Assembly (NCBI RefSeq): GCF_000802225.1
Contig: NZ_JTDI01000003.1
Location: 1-64,000 of the forward strand
DNA length: 64,000 nt
Direction of reading: 5' to 3'
From: Novosphingobium malaysiense
Lineage (GTDB): Bacteria > Pseudomonadota > Alphaproteobacteria > Sphingomonadales > Sphingomonadaceae
The position numbers and the translations under genes were made by a program. Positions 43,332 through 52,160 of the stretch are shown one piece after another (positions within the stretch are counted from its first letter, which is position 1; each line of letters opens with the position of its first letter). The notes below the pieces were generated by a model. The model was given only the letters and a program-made list of their open reading frames with translations. It was not told the origin of the DNA and did not search any database.

Positions 43332-45419
43332 TCACGCCTTCACGAGTTGATAGTCGCCCGCATCGTCCACCTGCGCCTTCCAGCCCGGATAGACGACGAT
43401 GGTGGTGAAGGTCTCTTCGATGATGGCCGGACTCATCACTTCCATGCCCGCTTCGAGGTCCTTGCCGCGATAGATCGGCACCTGGGCGAAACCCTCGCCG
43501 AGATTGGCACGGCGTTTCTTCGCCGGCGTCGGAGCCTTACCCGAGGGCGTGAAGCCTCCCGAAGCCTTGGGAGTGCGCGTCTCGACGTGGGCGGCGAGGC
43601 GGACGCCCGAGATTTCCGGGATCTCGTGTTCGCGGATGTGGGCGTATTCGTCCATGTGGCGCTGGTTGAACAGCTCGATGGCGCGTTCGCCGAAATCGTC
43701 GCCGATGAACGAGAGATCGCCCAGCGGCACATCGGCCTTGTAGTCGAGCGAGAGCGAGAAGTTTTGCCCCGGATAGCGCATGTTGAGCTGGTAGTTCACG
43801 CGGATGTCGTCGGCATCGAAGTGCGCGTCTGTGAAGTACTTGCGCGCGCGGGTGGACAGGTCGGTCCAGAGCTGGCGGATGCGGTCGAGATCGGGCGCCT
43901 TGGCCGAGGCGATGTAGGAGCGTTCCTCATCGATCGTCGGGTTGGCGACCAGCGTGCCGAGCGCCGAGAACGTGGGCGAGGCCTTGGGCACCAGCACGCG
44001 TTTGATGCCGAGATCCTCGGCCTGAATCGCCGCGAAGGCCGGGCCGTTGCCGCCATAGGCGAGCATGACGAGGTCCTTGGGATCGATACCCTTGCCCGCG
44101 GTCGTGCGGCGCACGCCCTGGCTCATGTTGGCATTGACCACGCGCCAGCAGTCGAACGCGGCCTGTTCGGCATCGTAGTCGTCGCCGACGTCTTCCATTT
44201 GCTCGGCGATTGTCTGGAAGGCTTCGGTCACGCCTTTCTTCGAGAGCGAGAAGCTGCCGCCGGCAAAGCCTTCGTCGGTCGAGAGGATGCCGAGCATCAC
44301 CAGCGCGTCGGTGACGGTCGGCTCGGTGCCGCCGCGGCCGTAGCAGATCGGGCCGGGTTCGGAGCCTGCCGACTTCGGGCCGACTTCGAGCGCGCCTGCA
44401 TTGACATGACAGATCGAGCCACCGCCGGCGCCGAGCGTCTCCACCTTCACCATCGGCACGCCGATCAGGTAGCGGTGGTGCATGTTCCAACCGGCCTCGG
44501 CCGGGGCCTGTCCACCGACCACCAGCGACATGTCGTAGCTGGTGCCGCCCATGTCGACGCAGAGCAAGTCGGGGCAGCCCTTGGCACTCCCGGTATGGGC
44601 AGAACCGATCACGCCGCCCGCAGGGCCCGAGGCCAGCACGCGGATCGGAGCGCCGTCGATGTATTCCTTGGTCATCACGCCGCCGGCGGCCTGCATGACC
44701 ATGAGCTGGTTCTTGTATCCGCCCTCGACGAGGCGCTGCACCAGCTTTTCCAGATAGCCGATCACGCGCGGGCCGACATAGGCGTTGACCACGGTGGTGG
44801 AGGTGCGGTCGTACTCCGGCGCGCGCGGCAGCACTTCGTGGCTGGCGGAGATATAGGCGTTCTGGATTTCCTGGGTGACGATCTCCTTGGCCCGGCGCTC
44901 GTGCTCGGGGTTGACGAAGGAGAACAGGAAGCTGATCGCGACTGCCTCGACATTTTGCAGGCGCAGCTTGCGGCAGGCCTCGCGCAGCGCGTCTTCGTCG
45001 AGCGCGTGATGCACGGTGCCGTCATGCAGGATGCGCTCGGGCACGGTCAGGCGGCGGCGGCGCGGGGTGATCTGCTTGGGCGGCGCGAGCCGCACGTCCC
45101 AGATGTCTTCCTTGAAACCGCGGCGGTACTCGATCTCGTCGCGGAAACCCTCGGTGGTGATGAGGCCGGTGAGCGCGCCGTTCATCTCGATCAGGGTGTT
45201 GTCGGCCACGGTCGTGCCGTGGACGATGGCTTCGCACTTGCCGAGGAAGTCGCCGAGTTCGAGGCCTTCCTTCTCGGCCAGCTTGCCGAGGCCCTCCATC
45301 ACGCCCAGCGAGCGGTCCTCTGGAGTGGAGAGGTTCTTGTGCAGCACCACTTCGTCGCCCTTGAGAAGCGCGAAGTCGGTGAAAGTGCCGCCGATGTCGA
45401 TGCCAACGCGATAGGTCAT
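43332..45419 (-). CDS. Hydantoinase/oxoprolinase-type subunit A (HyuA)
   Basis: A 695-residue ATPase-fold subunit of the hydantoinase A / N-methylhydantoinase / acetone-acetophenone carboxylase group. It opens YRVGIDIGGTFTDFALL (phosphate-binding). HGTTVADNTLIEMNGALTGLITTEGFRD, LCVDMGGTSYDMSLV and GAGGGSICHV follow. With HyuB it would catalyse ATP-driven ring opening or ketone carboxylation. The second gene of the hyuB-hyuA pair, separated by 155 nt holding a palindromic repeat. Relation to a DAD-type cupin next door favours an aryl-ketone substrate, by inference only. Confidence 0.9.
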   Translation of the reverse strand: MTYRVGIDIGGTFTDFALLKGDEVVLHKNLSTPEDRSLGVMEGLGKLAEKEGLELGDFLGKCEAIVHGTTVADNTLIEMNGALTGLITTEGFRDEIEYRRGFKEDIWDVRLAPPKQITPRRRRLTVPERILHDGTVHHALDEDALREACRKLRLQNVEAVAISFLFSFVNPEHERRAKEIVTQEIQNAYISASHEVLPRAPEYDRTSTTVVNAYVGPRVIGYLEKLVQRLVEGGYKNQLMVMQAAGGVMTKEYIDGAPIRVLASGPAGGVIGSAHTGSAKGCPDLLCVDMGGTSYDMSLVVGGQAPAEAGWNMHHRYLIGVPMVKVETLGAGGGSICHVNAGALEVGPKSAGSEPGPICYGRGGTEPTVTDALVMLGILSTDEGFAGGSFSLSKKGVTEAFQTIAEQMEDVGDDYDAEQAAFDCWRVVNANMSQGVRRTTAGKGIDPKDLVMLAYGGNGPAFAAIQAEDLGIKRVLVPKASPTFSALGTLVANPTIDEERSYIASAKAPDLDRIRQLWTDLSTRARKYFTDAHFDADDIRVNYQLNMRYPGQNFSLSLDYKADVPLGDLSFIGDDFGERAIELFNQRHMDEYAHIREHEIPEISGVRLAAHVETRTPKASGGFTPSGKAPTPAKKRRANLGEGFAQVPIYRGKDLEAGMEVMSPAIIEETFTTIVVYPGWKAQVDDAGDYQLVKA

Positions 45420-45466
45420 TTGCTTGCCTTTTGCTGAAGAGCCGAGCGGCTCTCCGTCCCTCCCTG

Positions 45467-45554
45467 ATCGTCGCCCTCGCGAAGGCGGGGGCCCCGCTGT
45501 TTTCTCATGCGCAGTCGCAGGAAGCGGGATCCCCGCCTGCGCGGGGATGACGAT
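45467..45554. repeat. Palindromic intergenic repeat pair (REP-like)
   Basis: Two 32-nt elements, 45467-45498 and 45523-45554, lie in opposite orientation and match at 26 of 32 positions. The form ATCGTCATCCCCGCGCAGG (minus strand) is of the kind I recall as a dispersed intergenic repeat in sphingomonad genomes. Each half is itself partly self-complementary. It lies between hyuB and hyuA and could stabilise or attenuate the shared transcript. Confidence 0.7.
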
Positions 45555-45574
45555 GAAACTGAACTAAGTGCCGG

Positions 45575-47395
45575 TTACTCCGCCGCTTCCGCCATGGCCG
45601 ACATTTCGGCCCGCAGCGCCTTGGTCGCTTCGTGGTCCACGGCGAGCGTGTAGTCCTCGAGGCTGCCGGTCAGCACCACGCCGTACTTGGCGCGCGCGGC
45701 TTCGGGGCTGACATACTCGTCGAGCACGTCTTCCTTCACCGCTTCGGGATCGCGCAGCAGCGGCTGGCCGAAGCCCGCACCGCCGCCGTGCTGGTAGGCG
45801 ATCACGGCGCCTTCGGGGAGCAGGTCCTGCGCGGTGCGTTCAATCTTGCGCTCGTTGGGCGAGCCCACCTCGAAGTGGTTGGTATAGGGAATGGCATCCT
45901 CGCCGCCGCACATTCCCCGCAGCGGGTGATCCGCCGAAACCATCCAGGCCATCGCCGAAGTCGGCTTGAGCACCTGCTTCACATTAAGCGAGCCGGGCGC
46001 GCCGCGCCACTGGCCGGCGCCGCCGCCGTCAGTGGTCATCTCGCGGCTGATGTTGAGGATCGGGAAGCGGCTTTCCGCGTCCTCCGCCTCCGACAGGATC
46101 AGGTTGCCCAGCGAATTGGGGCACGATCCCCAGCCGTCGAGGCCCTGGATCGCGGAGACGTCCATCGAGCGGCAATCGACGCCCTGGTCCATCCACATCA
46201 TGCCGTTCTCGTCGAAACCGATGACGGCGTTGGGCATGCCGATCTTGTAGAGCTGCGGCTGGGCCCGTTCGGGCGCGACCTGGCTGAGTGCGACGCAGAC
46301 CGCCTCGGTGATTTCGCAGGCCGGGTGGAACGAGCCGAGCGCAGCGGGCTTGTTCGGCGGCGGCTGCGCGATGCAGCCTTCGGGGATCACGATCTCCACC
46401 GCGTTGAACATGCCCTCGTTGCGCACGATCGTCGGGTCGAGGTGCGTGATCACCTGCGTCATCACGTAGCTGCGCGAATTGGCGAAAGTGTTCCACACGC
46501 CGACGAGGTCCTGCCGGTCGTCAGTGCCGGTAAGGTCGACGGTGAGCTGGCCGCCGTCCACGGTGCAGGCGACATGGACCTTGATGTCCTTGGTGCCCGC
46601 GGTGTCGTGGTCGATGAAGACGGTGCCTTCATACGTGCCGTTCGGCCACTTGGCGATTTCCTCGCGCATGCGCTTTTCGGTGTGTTCGATCGAGTGGTTG
46701 ATCGCGGCCTTCACCGTTTCCGAGCCCCACTTCGCCAGCAGGTCCTCCAGCATCTTGGCGGCATGCTGCACGCCGCCGATCATCGCAGCGATGTCGCCCG
46801 CGAACGTGGCGAAACGGTTGTTGCGCACCACGAAGTCGAACACGTCCTTGCGCAGCTCGCCGCGGTGGACGAGCTTGAGGCAGGGATAGATCACGCCTTC
46901 GGTGAAGACGTCGGTCGCTTCCAGCGTGAAGCCGCCCGGATCCTTGCCGCCGGTATCGCCCTGGTGGGCCTGCAGCGTCTGGATGCAGATCAGTTCGCCC
47001 TTTTCGTCGTAGACCGGGCCGTAGACGTTGTAGTCGGGCAAGTGGCCGCCGCCGTGATCGGGATCGTTGGCGAGGAACACGTCGCCCGGTCCCCAGTCGT
47101 AACGCTCCTGATTCATCAGGCCCCAGCGCGTTTCCATCTGGTTCACGAAAGTGAGGTGCGGCGTACCGATCGCGCCCATGGCCAGGCGGCCATGCGCATC
47201 GACGATAGCGGCATTGCGCTCGTTCGACTGGTTGATGATGGGAGAGGATGCGGCCCGGCCGAGGTAGGTCGCGCTCTCGAAGCAGACGGTCTCGAAGGCG
47301 CCGCGGATGATGTCGGCGGTAACCTGGTCGATCTCTGCAGTTGTCGGCAGGGGCTCGCGCGGGGCGGCCAGCTTGCGGTTCAGTTCGTAGGACAT
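45575..47395 (-). CDS. Hydantoinase B-type subunit (HyuB)
   Basis: A 606-residue partner of HyuA. Family marks are TYLGRAASSPIINQSNERNAA, DVFLANDPDHGGGHLPDYNV (metal-binding region), AHQGDTGGKDPGGF, and the Gly-rich YQHGGGAGFGQPLLRDPEAV near the C-terminus. This subunit carries the metal centre in acetone/acetophenone carboxylases and N-methylhydantoinases. First in the minus-strand cluster and divergent from the aminotransferase gene. Confidence 0.9.
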   Translation of the reverse strand: MSYELNRKLAAPREPLPTTAEIDQVTADIIRGAFETVCFESATYLGRAASSPIINQSNERNAAIVDAHGRLAMGAIGTPHLTFVNQMETRWGLMNQERYDWGPGDVFLANDPDHGGGHLPDYNVYGPVYDEKGELICIQTLQAHQGDTGGKDPGGFTLEATDVFTEGVIYPCLKLVHRGELRKDVFDFVVRNNRFATFAGDIAAMIGGVQHAAKMLEDLLAKWGSETVKAAINHSIEHTEKRMREEIAKWPNGTYEGTVFIDHDTAGTKDIKVHVACTVDGGQLTVDLTGTDDRQDLVGVWNTFANSRSYVMTQVITHLDPTIVRNEGMFNAVEIVIPEGCIAQPPPNKPAALGSFHPACEITEAVCVALSQVAPERAQPQLYKIGMPNAVIGFDENGMMWMDQGVDCRSMDVSAIQGLDGWGSCPNSLGNLILSEAEDAESRFPILNISREMTTDGGGAGQWRGAPGSLNVKQVLKPTSAMAWMVSADHPLRGMCGGEDAIPYTNHFEVGSPNERKIERTAQDLLPEGAVIAYQHGGGAGFGQPLLRDPEAVKEDVLDEYVSPEAARAKYGVVLTGSLEDYTLAVDHEATKALRAEMSAMAEAAE

Positions 47396-47569
47396 CGCTA
47401 TAGTTTCCTCTTCCGCCCGTCCTTCTTGTTCGTCGAGGATCGGGATAGGGCCACGGTCTGTCCATCTCTCGACAAACGGCGCGGCTCGGCGTGCAATTTG
47501 CGAAAAGCAGCGCTATCGCGCGACCGACCTTTCGACCATGCCCGTAAAGGCCATCGGAGCAGCACCGCG

Positions 47570-48745
47570 ATGAAGACCACCGGCCGCATCCACCCCGTCT
47601 ATGCCGGGATGGAACGCACCGTATTCGACCGAATGTCTGCGCTCGCGCGCGAACTCGGGGCTATCAATCTGGGGCAAGGCTTCCCCGATGCGCCCGGTCC
47701 CCAGCCAGTGCTCGAAGCCGCCTCGCGTGCCCTGCGCGAAAAGTCGAACCAGTACCCGCCCGGTGCAGGCCTGCCGGAGTTACGTCGGGCGATCTGCAGC
47801 TATTACACGCGGCGCCAAGGGCTTGAGATTTTACCTGAGCAAGTGACGGTAACCTCCGGAGCTACTGAGGCAATTGCCGCATCGGTACTGGCGCTCGTGC
47901 AGCCTGGCGACGAAGTGATCCTGTTCCAGCCTGCTTACGATGCCTATGCGCCGATGGTCCGCCGGGCAGGGGGTGTGCCGGTCTCGGTCATGCTGCAACC
48001 ACCGCTTTTCCGGTACGATGCGGAAGCGCTGGAGCAGGCCATCACGCCGCGAACGCGCGTGCTTATGCTCAACGACCCGCTCAATCCTGCAGGCACCGTG
48101 GCAAGCGAAGGCGAACTTGCCGCCATCGCGCGGACCTGCGTGAGACACGATCTGATCGCAATCTGCGACGAGGTCTGGGAAGACGTGCGTTTCGACGGCG
48201 TGCCCCACAAGTCGCTGATGAGCTTTGCCGACATGGCGGACCGCGCCGTGAAGATCGGCTCCGCCGGCAAGATATTCGGCATCACCGGCTGGAAGATCGG
48301 CTGGATGATCGCACGGGACGACCTTGCTGAAGCCGTATCCCGTGCCCACCAGTTCCTCACCTATGCCAGCGCCCCGCCGCTGCAATGGGCGGTGGCCGAG
48401 GGCCTGGAGATGCCCGACGCGATGCTGGCAGATCAGCGGGCCGAATGGGCCGCTGCGAGGGGCCGGCTCAAGGCGGGGCTTGAGGAGACCGGCTTTGCCG
48501 TCCTGCCCAATGCGGCGACGTGGTTCCTGTGCATCGACCTTGCCGCTTCGGGCATCATGCTCGGCGACCGGGAGTTCAGCGAGCGTGCCGTAACCGAAGC
48601 GGGCGTTGCGACCGTTCCGGTCTCGGCGCTGTACGAAGGCGCTGTGAGGCCCGAGCACATCGTGCGCTTCTGCTTTACCAAGCCGCATCCGATGCTGGAC
48701 GAGGCGGTGGACAGACTGGCCCGGTGGCGTCGCAGTCTGGGATAG
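47570..48745 (+). CDS. Class I/II aminotransferase, methionine/kynurenine type
   Basis: A 391-residue fold-type I PLP enzyme. Conserved blocks are INLGQGFPDAPGP, SNQYPPGAGLPELRRAI, VTSGATEAI, DEVWEDVRFDG and the PLP lysine in IGSAGKIFGITGWKIGWM. The loop that is usually NNPHNPTG reads NDPLNPAGT, a small deviation at the substrate/PLP site. Relatives transaminate methionine, kynurenine or aromatic amino acids with 2-oxo acids. GGAG lies ten nt before the ATG. Divergent from hyuB and convergent with the amidohydrolase. Confidence 0.9.
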   Translation: MKTTGRIHPVYAGMERTVFDRMSALARELGAINLGQGFPDAPGPQPVLEAASRALREKSNQYPPGAGLPELRRAICSYYTRRQGLEILPEQVTVTSGATEAIAASVLALVQPGDEVILFQPAYDAYAPMVRRAGGVPVSVMLQPPLFRYDAEALEQAITPRTRVLMLNDPLNPAGTVASEGELAAIARTCVRHDLIAICDEVWEDVRFDGVPHKSLMSFADMADRAVKIGSAGKIFGITGWKIGWMIARDDLAEAVSRAHQFLTYASAPPLQWAVAEGLEMPDAMLADQRAEWAAARGRLKAGLEETGFAVLPNAATWFLCIDLAASGIMLGDREFSERAVTEAGVATVPVSALYEGAVRPEHIVRFCFTKPHPMLDEAVDRLARWRRSLG

Positions 48746-48758
48746 GGTATCGCCTGCG

Positions 48759-48787
48759 CGGACACGGCAGCTCATGCGCCGCGTCCG
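48759..48787. terminator. Weak hairpin between convergent genes
   Basis: CGGACACGG (48759-48767) and CCGCGTCCG (48779-48787) pair with one mismatch across an 11-nt loop in the 57-nt gap between two convergent stop codons. No T-tract. Confidence 0.35.
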
Positions 48788-48802
48788 TGCAAGCGGCTCT
48801 GC

Positions 48803-50098
48803 TTAGAACTCTAGGTTGTAGAGTTCTCTGGCGTTGAGCTCGAGCACGCGCCTGCGCGTTTCTTGATCGTGCTCGGCCAGCACAGCGACGAGCTTGTTCT
48901 GGACGCCGGGGTAGAGCGAGGTCGGGTGCGGATAGTCGGTTTCGAACATCACCTTGTCGACGCCGATCTCGTCCAGCATGTTGCGCGGCGCGTAGTCCTC
49001 GAACCAGAAGCTCACCCAGAAGTTCTGCTTGAAGTATTCCTTGGGCCGCTTCTTGAGGCCGCGGTTCTGCGCGGTGCGGAATTCGTCGAGCTGGTGCTCC
49101 ATGCCTTCCAGCCAGAACGGCACCCAGCCGGCCCCGCTTTCGATCAGTCCGATCTTGAGGTTCGGGTACTTGTCGAGAATGCCCGAGACCATGAAGTTCG
49201 ACATCGTGGCGGCGCACCCAATGTGGTGAATCAAGGCGTGGATCGGCAATTTCTGATCGAAGCCGAGATTGTCCCAGATTGCGGTGTTGGCGTCGAGCGA
49301 GGCGTTGAGGTGGAAGTTGAGCGGAATGCCGGTCGCTTCACAGGTCTCGAACACTTCCTCCCAGAAGGGCGAGACGCCGCCGTCCGGGCCGACATAGCCT
49401 TCGGACAGGCGCTCGGGCCGGTCGGGCAGGGTGATGCCTTTCAGGCCGAGATCGGCAATGCGCCGCATCTCGGCATTCATCACGTCCTTGCCCCAGTAGG
49501 GCAGGGTGCCCATACAGTTTATGCGGCCGTCGGAGGCGTCCATCCTGTCCTTGCAGGCATCGTTGAAGATCTGCGTGATGGTGATGGCAAGCTCGTCGTC
49601 ATTGAGCGCGACGAGCGATCCGGCCTGGGTGACGCCGCCGTTCTGGAAACAAATCTGCGCCCAGACGCCCATCGCGTCCATCGCATCCAATCGGGCGCCG
49701 ACGTCGAACGATCCGGGGTCGATCTGGTCGTAGTTGGGGAAGGCCAGCCGTCCGAGCAGCTTGTTGCGGTCCTTGCCGATGACGTTGCCGCCCATCGAGC
49801 CGAAATGGCGATCGCCCACGAACCATTGGTCCGCGCCGTCGATGCGCCTGACATGCGGCATCTTATCCTTCAAATGCGCGGGTGCGTTGGCCGTCCAGAG
49901 ATCGGCAGGCTCGGTGAAATGCGTGTCGCAATCGACGATCTTGATTCCGGCGAACATCGGATCGAGGCCGCGGGCCTCCGTGGCGAAATCGACTTCGCGG
50001 ATATGCCCGCCAGGCGCCCAGCCTTCCTTGAGCCAGTAGCTGGCGGCATCATCCGCCCGGGCTTTGACTACGCTTTCCGTCTTTGTATCGGTTGACAT
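48803..50098 (-). CDS. Amidohydrolase-2 family metal hydrolase
   Basis: 431 residues. The TIM-barrel begins KIVDCDTHFTEPADLW (D-x-H in place of the more common H-x-H). Further metal/active-site segments are LNFHLNASLD, IHALIHHIGCAATMSN and the late Asp in VMFETDYPHPTSLYP. The family includes aminocarboxymuconate-semialdehyde decarboxylase relatives and aromatic-acid decarboxylases/hydrolases, so it fits the neighbouring catabolic genes. No signal peptide. The start at 50098 follows GGGAGAGAG. Confidence 0.87.
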   Translation of the reverse strand: MSTDTKTESVVKARADDAASYWLKEGWAPGGHIREVDFATEARGLDPMFAGIKIVDCDTHFTEPADLWTANAPAHLKDKMPHVRRIDGADQWFVGDRHFGSMGGNVIGKDRNKLLGRLAFPNYDQIDPGSFDVGARLDAMDAMGVWAQICFQNGGVTQAGSLVALNDDELAITITQIFNDACKDRMDASDGRINCMGTLPYWGKDVMNAEMRRIADLGLKGITLPDRPERLSEGYVGPDGGVSPFWEEVFETCEATGIPLNFHLNASLDANTAIWDNLGFDQKLPIHALIHHIGCAATMSNFMVSGILDKYPNLKIGLIESGAGWVPFWLEGMEHQLDEFRTAQNRGLKKRPKEYFKQNFWVSFWFEDYAPRNMLDEIGVDKVMFETDYPHPTSLYPGVQNKLVAVLAEHDQETRRRVLELNARELYNLEF

Positions 50099-50268
50099 GG
50101 CTCTCTCCCGTGCATGACGCTTCGTGGCGCCACATTCGTGCAATTCCGGGCGCTTTCCGCATCCGGGCAGCCATGATCCTAACCCTGCACAAAATATGTA
50201 GCAAGCGTTTGGTTAATTATGCGGGTCGGCGCCGTGGCTGCTGGCGCGGGAGGGTGGGGCCGGCTCTT

Positions 50269-50760
50269 TCAGCGATCGGCAACTGCAGATGCCGGTTGTG
50301 TCGCGGAAGCTTTTTTCCGGCGGCGCACGAGTTGTCCGTTGACGTAGTGCCACAGGAAGGCGGCGGGCAGGGCCAGGCCGATGATCCAGTGGATCAGGCT
50401 GCTCCATTCGCGCAAGGCTTCGCCGCCTGCGTAGTACAGAAGATAGCCGGTCACGACGAGGACGCTCAGCACCACACTCAGCACGATGCCCGCGAAGCGC
50501 TGGGCCGTGTGGTGCCAGCCCTTGGGGATGTGCGCGACGAACATGCCGCCGATTCCGAGCAGGGCAGGAATGAGGAAGAGGCCATGCAGCTTCATCATCC
50601 ACGGCTCGAGAGGGTTCATCTCCGGACCGAAGTCGCCTTCTGTCTGCCCGTAGTAATGAAGCAGCAGCCACGCGGCGCCGGTCAGCCACAGCCCCGTGCC
50701 CGAAAGGCTGAGTAGCCAGATCTGCCACGAAGCAAGGCGTGCTGTCCGGCGGTTGGGCAT
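50269..50760 (-). CDS. Four-helix His-rich membrane protein, putative b-type cytochrome
   Basis: A 163-residue protein with predicted helices at about 12-35, 57-78, 88-110 and 120-141, and a basic C-terminal tail (RRRKK). Histidines sit at both ends of helix 2 (H59, H77) and helix 4 (H124, H138). These helices run parallel, so H59/H124 and H77/H138 could each ligate a heme, as in diheme b-type cytochromes. I do not recognise the family for certain. It lies 20 nt after apbE as the last gene of the flavin operon. Inferred role: moving quinol electrons across the inner membrane to the exported flavoprotein. Confidence 0.75.
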   Translation of the reverse strand: MPNRRTARLASWQIWLLSLSGTGLWLTGAAWLLLHYYGQTEGDFGPEMNPLEPWMMKLHGLFLIPALLGIGGMFVAHIPKGWHHTAQRFAGIVLSVVLSVLVVTGYLLYYAGGEALREWSSLIHWIIGLALPAAFLWHYVNGQLVRRRKKASATQPASAVADR

Positions 50761-50780
50761 TTGTCGGTCGTCTCCAGATT

Positions 50781-51587
50781 TCAGTCGGTCAGCACGAAGC
50801 CGCCACGCGTTTCAAGCAGGCGCCGGGCCATGTCACGATCGGCCATGGCGATCTTGGTCATGGCGTCCGCAATCGCGCAGCGGTCGGCCACGACGGTCAC
50901 GCGCTCCTTGCAGACGAGCGCCTTGCGGTCAAAGCCGATGTGCGGCGTGAAGATGCGCCCCCAGCGGCGGCGGCGGTTGTTCAGATTGGCCGAAGTGGCC
51001 ACGGCGCGGTCGGTCAATTCGATTTCCTTGCGAACCGTTCCATCGGCATCCCTGAGCGCCACCGGCCAAGCGCGGTTGCCGAACATGCGCATGTCCCCGC
51101 CGGCATTGATCAGGCCTTCGCTTGCACCGGCTTTCTTCAGGGCCGTGACGGCGCAGTCGACGGCATAGCCCTTGGCAATGCCGCCCAGGTCGATCAGTAC
51201 GGGGCGCGAGCAGAGAACCTGCCCGCACTCGAGGATTTCGATGTCTGCTCCTGTTCCCCAGCGCAAGGTTCGCCGCCGCGAACGCGGGGCGGGGAGAAAG
51301 CCGCCGCGCACCAGTTCGCGTCCTATAGTCACGTCGAACAGGCCGTCGCTGGCGCGGTGGAGGTCCTGGGCAAGGCGCAGAACTTCGGCCGTTTCGGGAG
51401 CGACCGCAACGATCTGGCCCGGCGTTGCCTGGCGGATGCGGGCGAGGTCGCTGTCTTCCGCGTGAAACGACATGAGCGCCTGGACGCGCGCGATCGCCGC
51501 GAAGGCCGCATCGATTGCCGGTGCGGCCTCCTCGGGCACGGTTACCTCGACAAAGGTGCCGAGGAGCGGGCGGCAGCGCGTGTGCAC
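50781..51587 (-). CDS. apbE: FAD:protein FMN transferase
   Basis: A 268-residue flavin transferase that attaches FMN through a phosphoester to Thr/Ser of target proteins. It starts RCRPLLGTFVEV, has DGLFDVTIG, the FAD-binding VLIDLGGIAKGYAVD, LINAGGDMRMFG and the metal region RCAIADAMTKIAM. No signal peptide or lipobox is visible, unlike many Gram-negative ApbE proteins, although its likely substrate (next gene upstream) is exported. It lies 10 nt after the FMN-binding gene. Confidence 0.92.
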   Translation of the reverse strand: MHTRCRPLLGTFVEVTVPEEAAPAIDAAFAAIARVQALMSFHAEDSDLARIRQATPGQIVAVAPETAEVLRLAQDLHRASDGLFDVTIGRELVRGGFLPAPRSRRRTLRWGTGADIEILECGQVLCSRPVLIDLGGIAKGYAVDCAVTALKKAGASEGLINAGGDMRMFGNRAWPVALRDADGTVRKEIELTDRAVATSANLNNRRRRWGRIFTPHIGFDRKALVCKERVTVVADRCAIADAMTKIAMADRDMARRLLETRGGFVLTD

Positions 51588-51597
51588 GGAGGGCCGT

Positions 51598-52146
51598 TCA
51601 GGGCTTGGCCAAAGCCACCTGATGCAGCGCCAGCAGGCGTTTCACTCCGTCGGTGATGTTCCTGCACGACAGGGTGGCACCCGAGATGTTCGGGATGTCC
51701 TTGTTGAGCTTGAACGGATCGCTCACGGACTTGCCGCGGAACAGGTTGCGCCACTTGGCATTGCGCACCTGGCTGCCCTTGCTCTCGCGGTAGGACATGA
51801 TCTCGACGCCGAGCACATGTCCGTCCATCGAAATTCCCGTAGCATAGGTGATCATTTCATGCTTGCCGATCACCTCGTCGACGATGACCCAGCCGACCTG
51901 CTTGCCGCCGGCGATGGCTTTCCAGACGCTCGGCTTGTCGGTGCGCTGCGGCACGTGTGCGATCGACTTGATCTGCTTGAGCTGCGCCGAGGATAGCGAC
52001 ACCGGATAGGCCGCAAAGCTCGTCGCATTGGGGATCACGGCGCGCTGTGCCTGTTCGACGTTGAGATAGTCGACGGCATAAGCCGGCGTGGCCATCACGG
52101 TCAGGGCGGGCAGGCTCAGCATCGCCGTCCAGATCGAACGGTTCAT
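51598..52146 (-). CDS. Exported FMN-binding-domain protein
   Basis: 182 residues. The signal peptide MNRSIWTAMLSLPALTVMATPAYA is followed by a soluble domain whose C-terminal part is the FMN-binding fold (ISMDGHVLGVEIMSYRESKG) with the flavinylation motif D-IPNI-SGAT, T158 being the expected FMN-phosphoester site for ApbE. Such domains carry electrons in RnfG, NqrC and extracellular reductases. No heme-binding motif. It lies 14 nt after the outer-membrane barrel gene. Confidence 0.9.
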   Translation of the reverse strand: MNRSIWTAMLSLPALTVMATPAYAVDYLNVEQAQRAVIPNATSFAAYPVSLSSAQLKQIKSIAHVPQRTDKPSVWKAIAGGKQVGWVIVDEVIGKHEMITYATGISMDGHVLGVEIMSYRESKGSQVRNAKWRNLFRGKSVSDPFKLNKDIPNISGATLSCRNITDGVKRLLALHQVALAKP

Positions 52147-52160
52147 TGCCTTTTTCCTCC

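Noticed and set aside
43347..45437. 696-codon plus-strand frame across hyuA
   Set aside because: Antisense shadow of a conserved enzyme; no start context.
48863..50095. 410-codon plus-strand frame across the amidohydrolase
   Set aside because: Antisense shadow; the minus strand has the metal-binding motifs.
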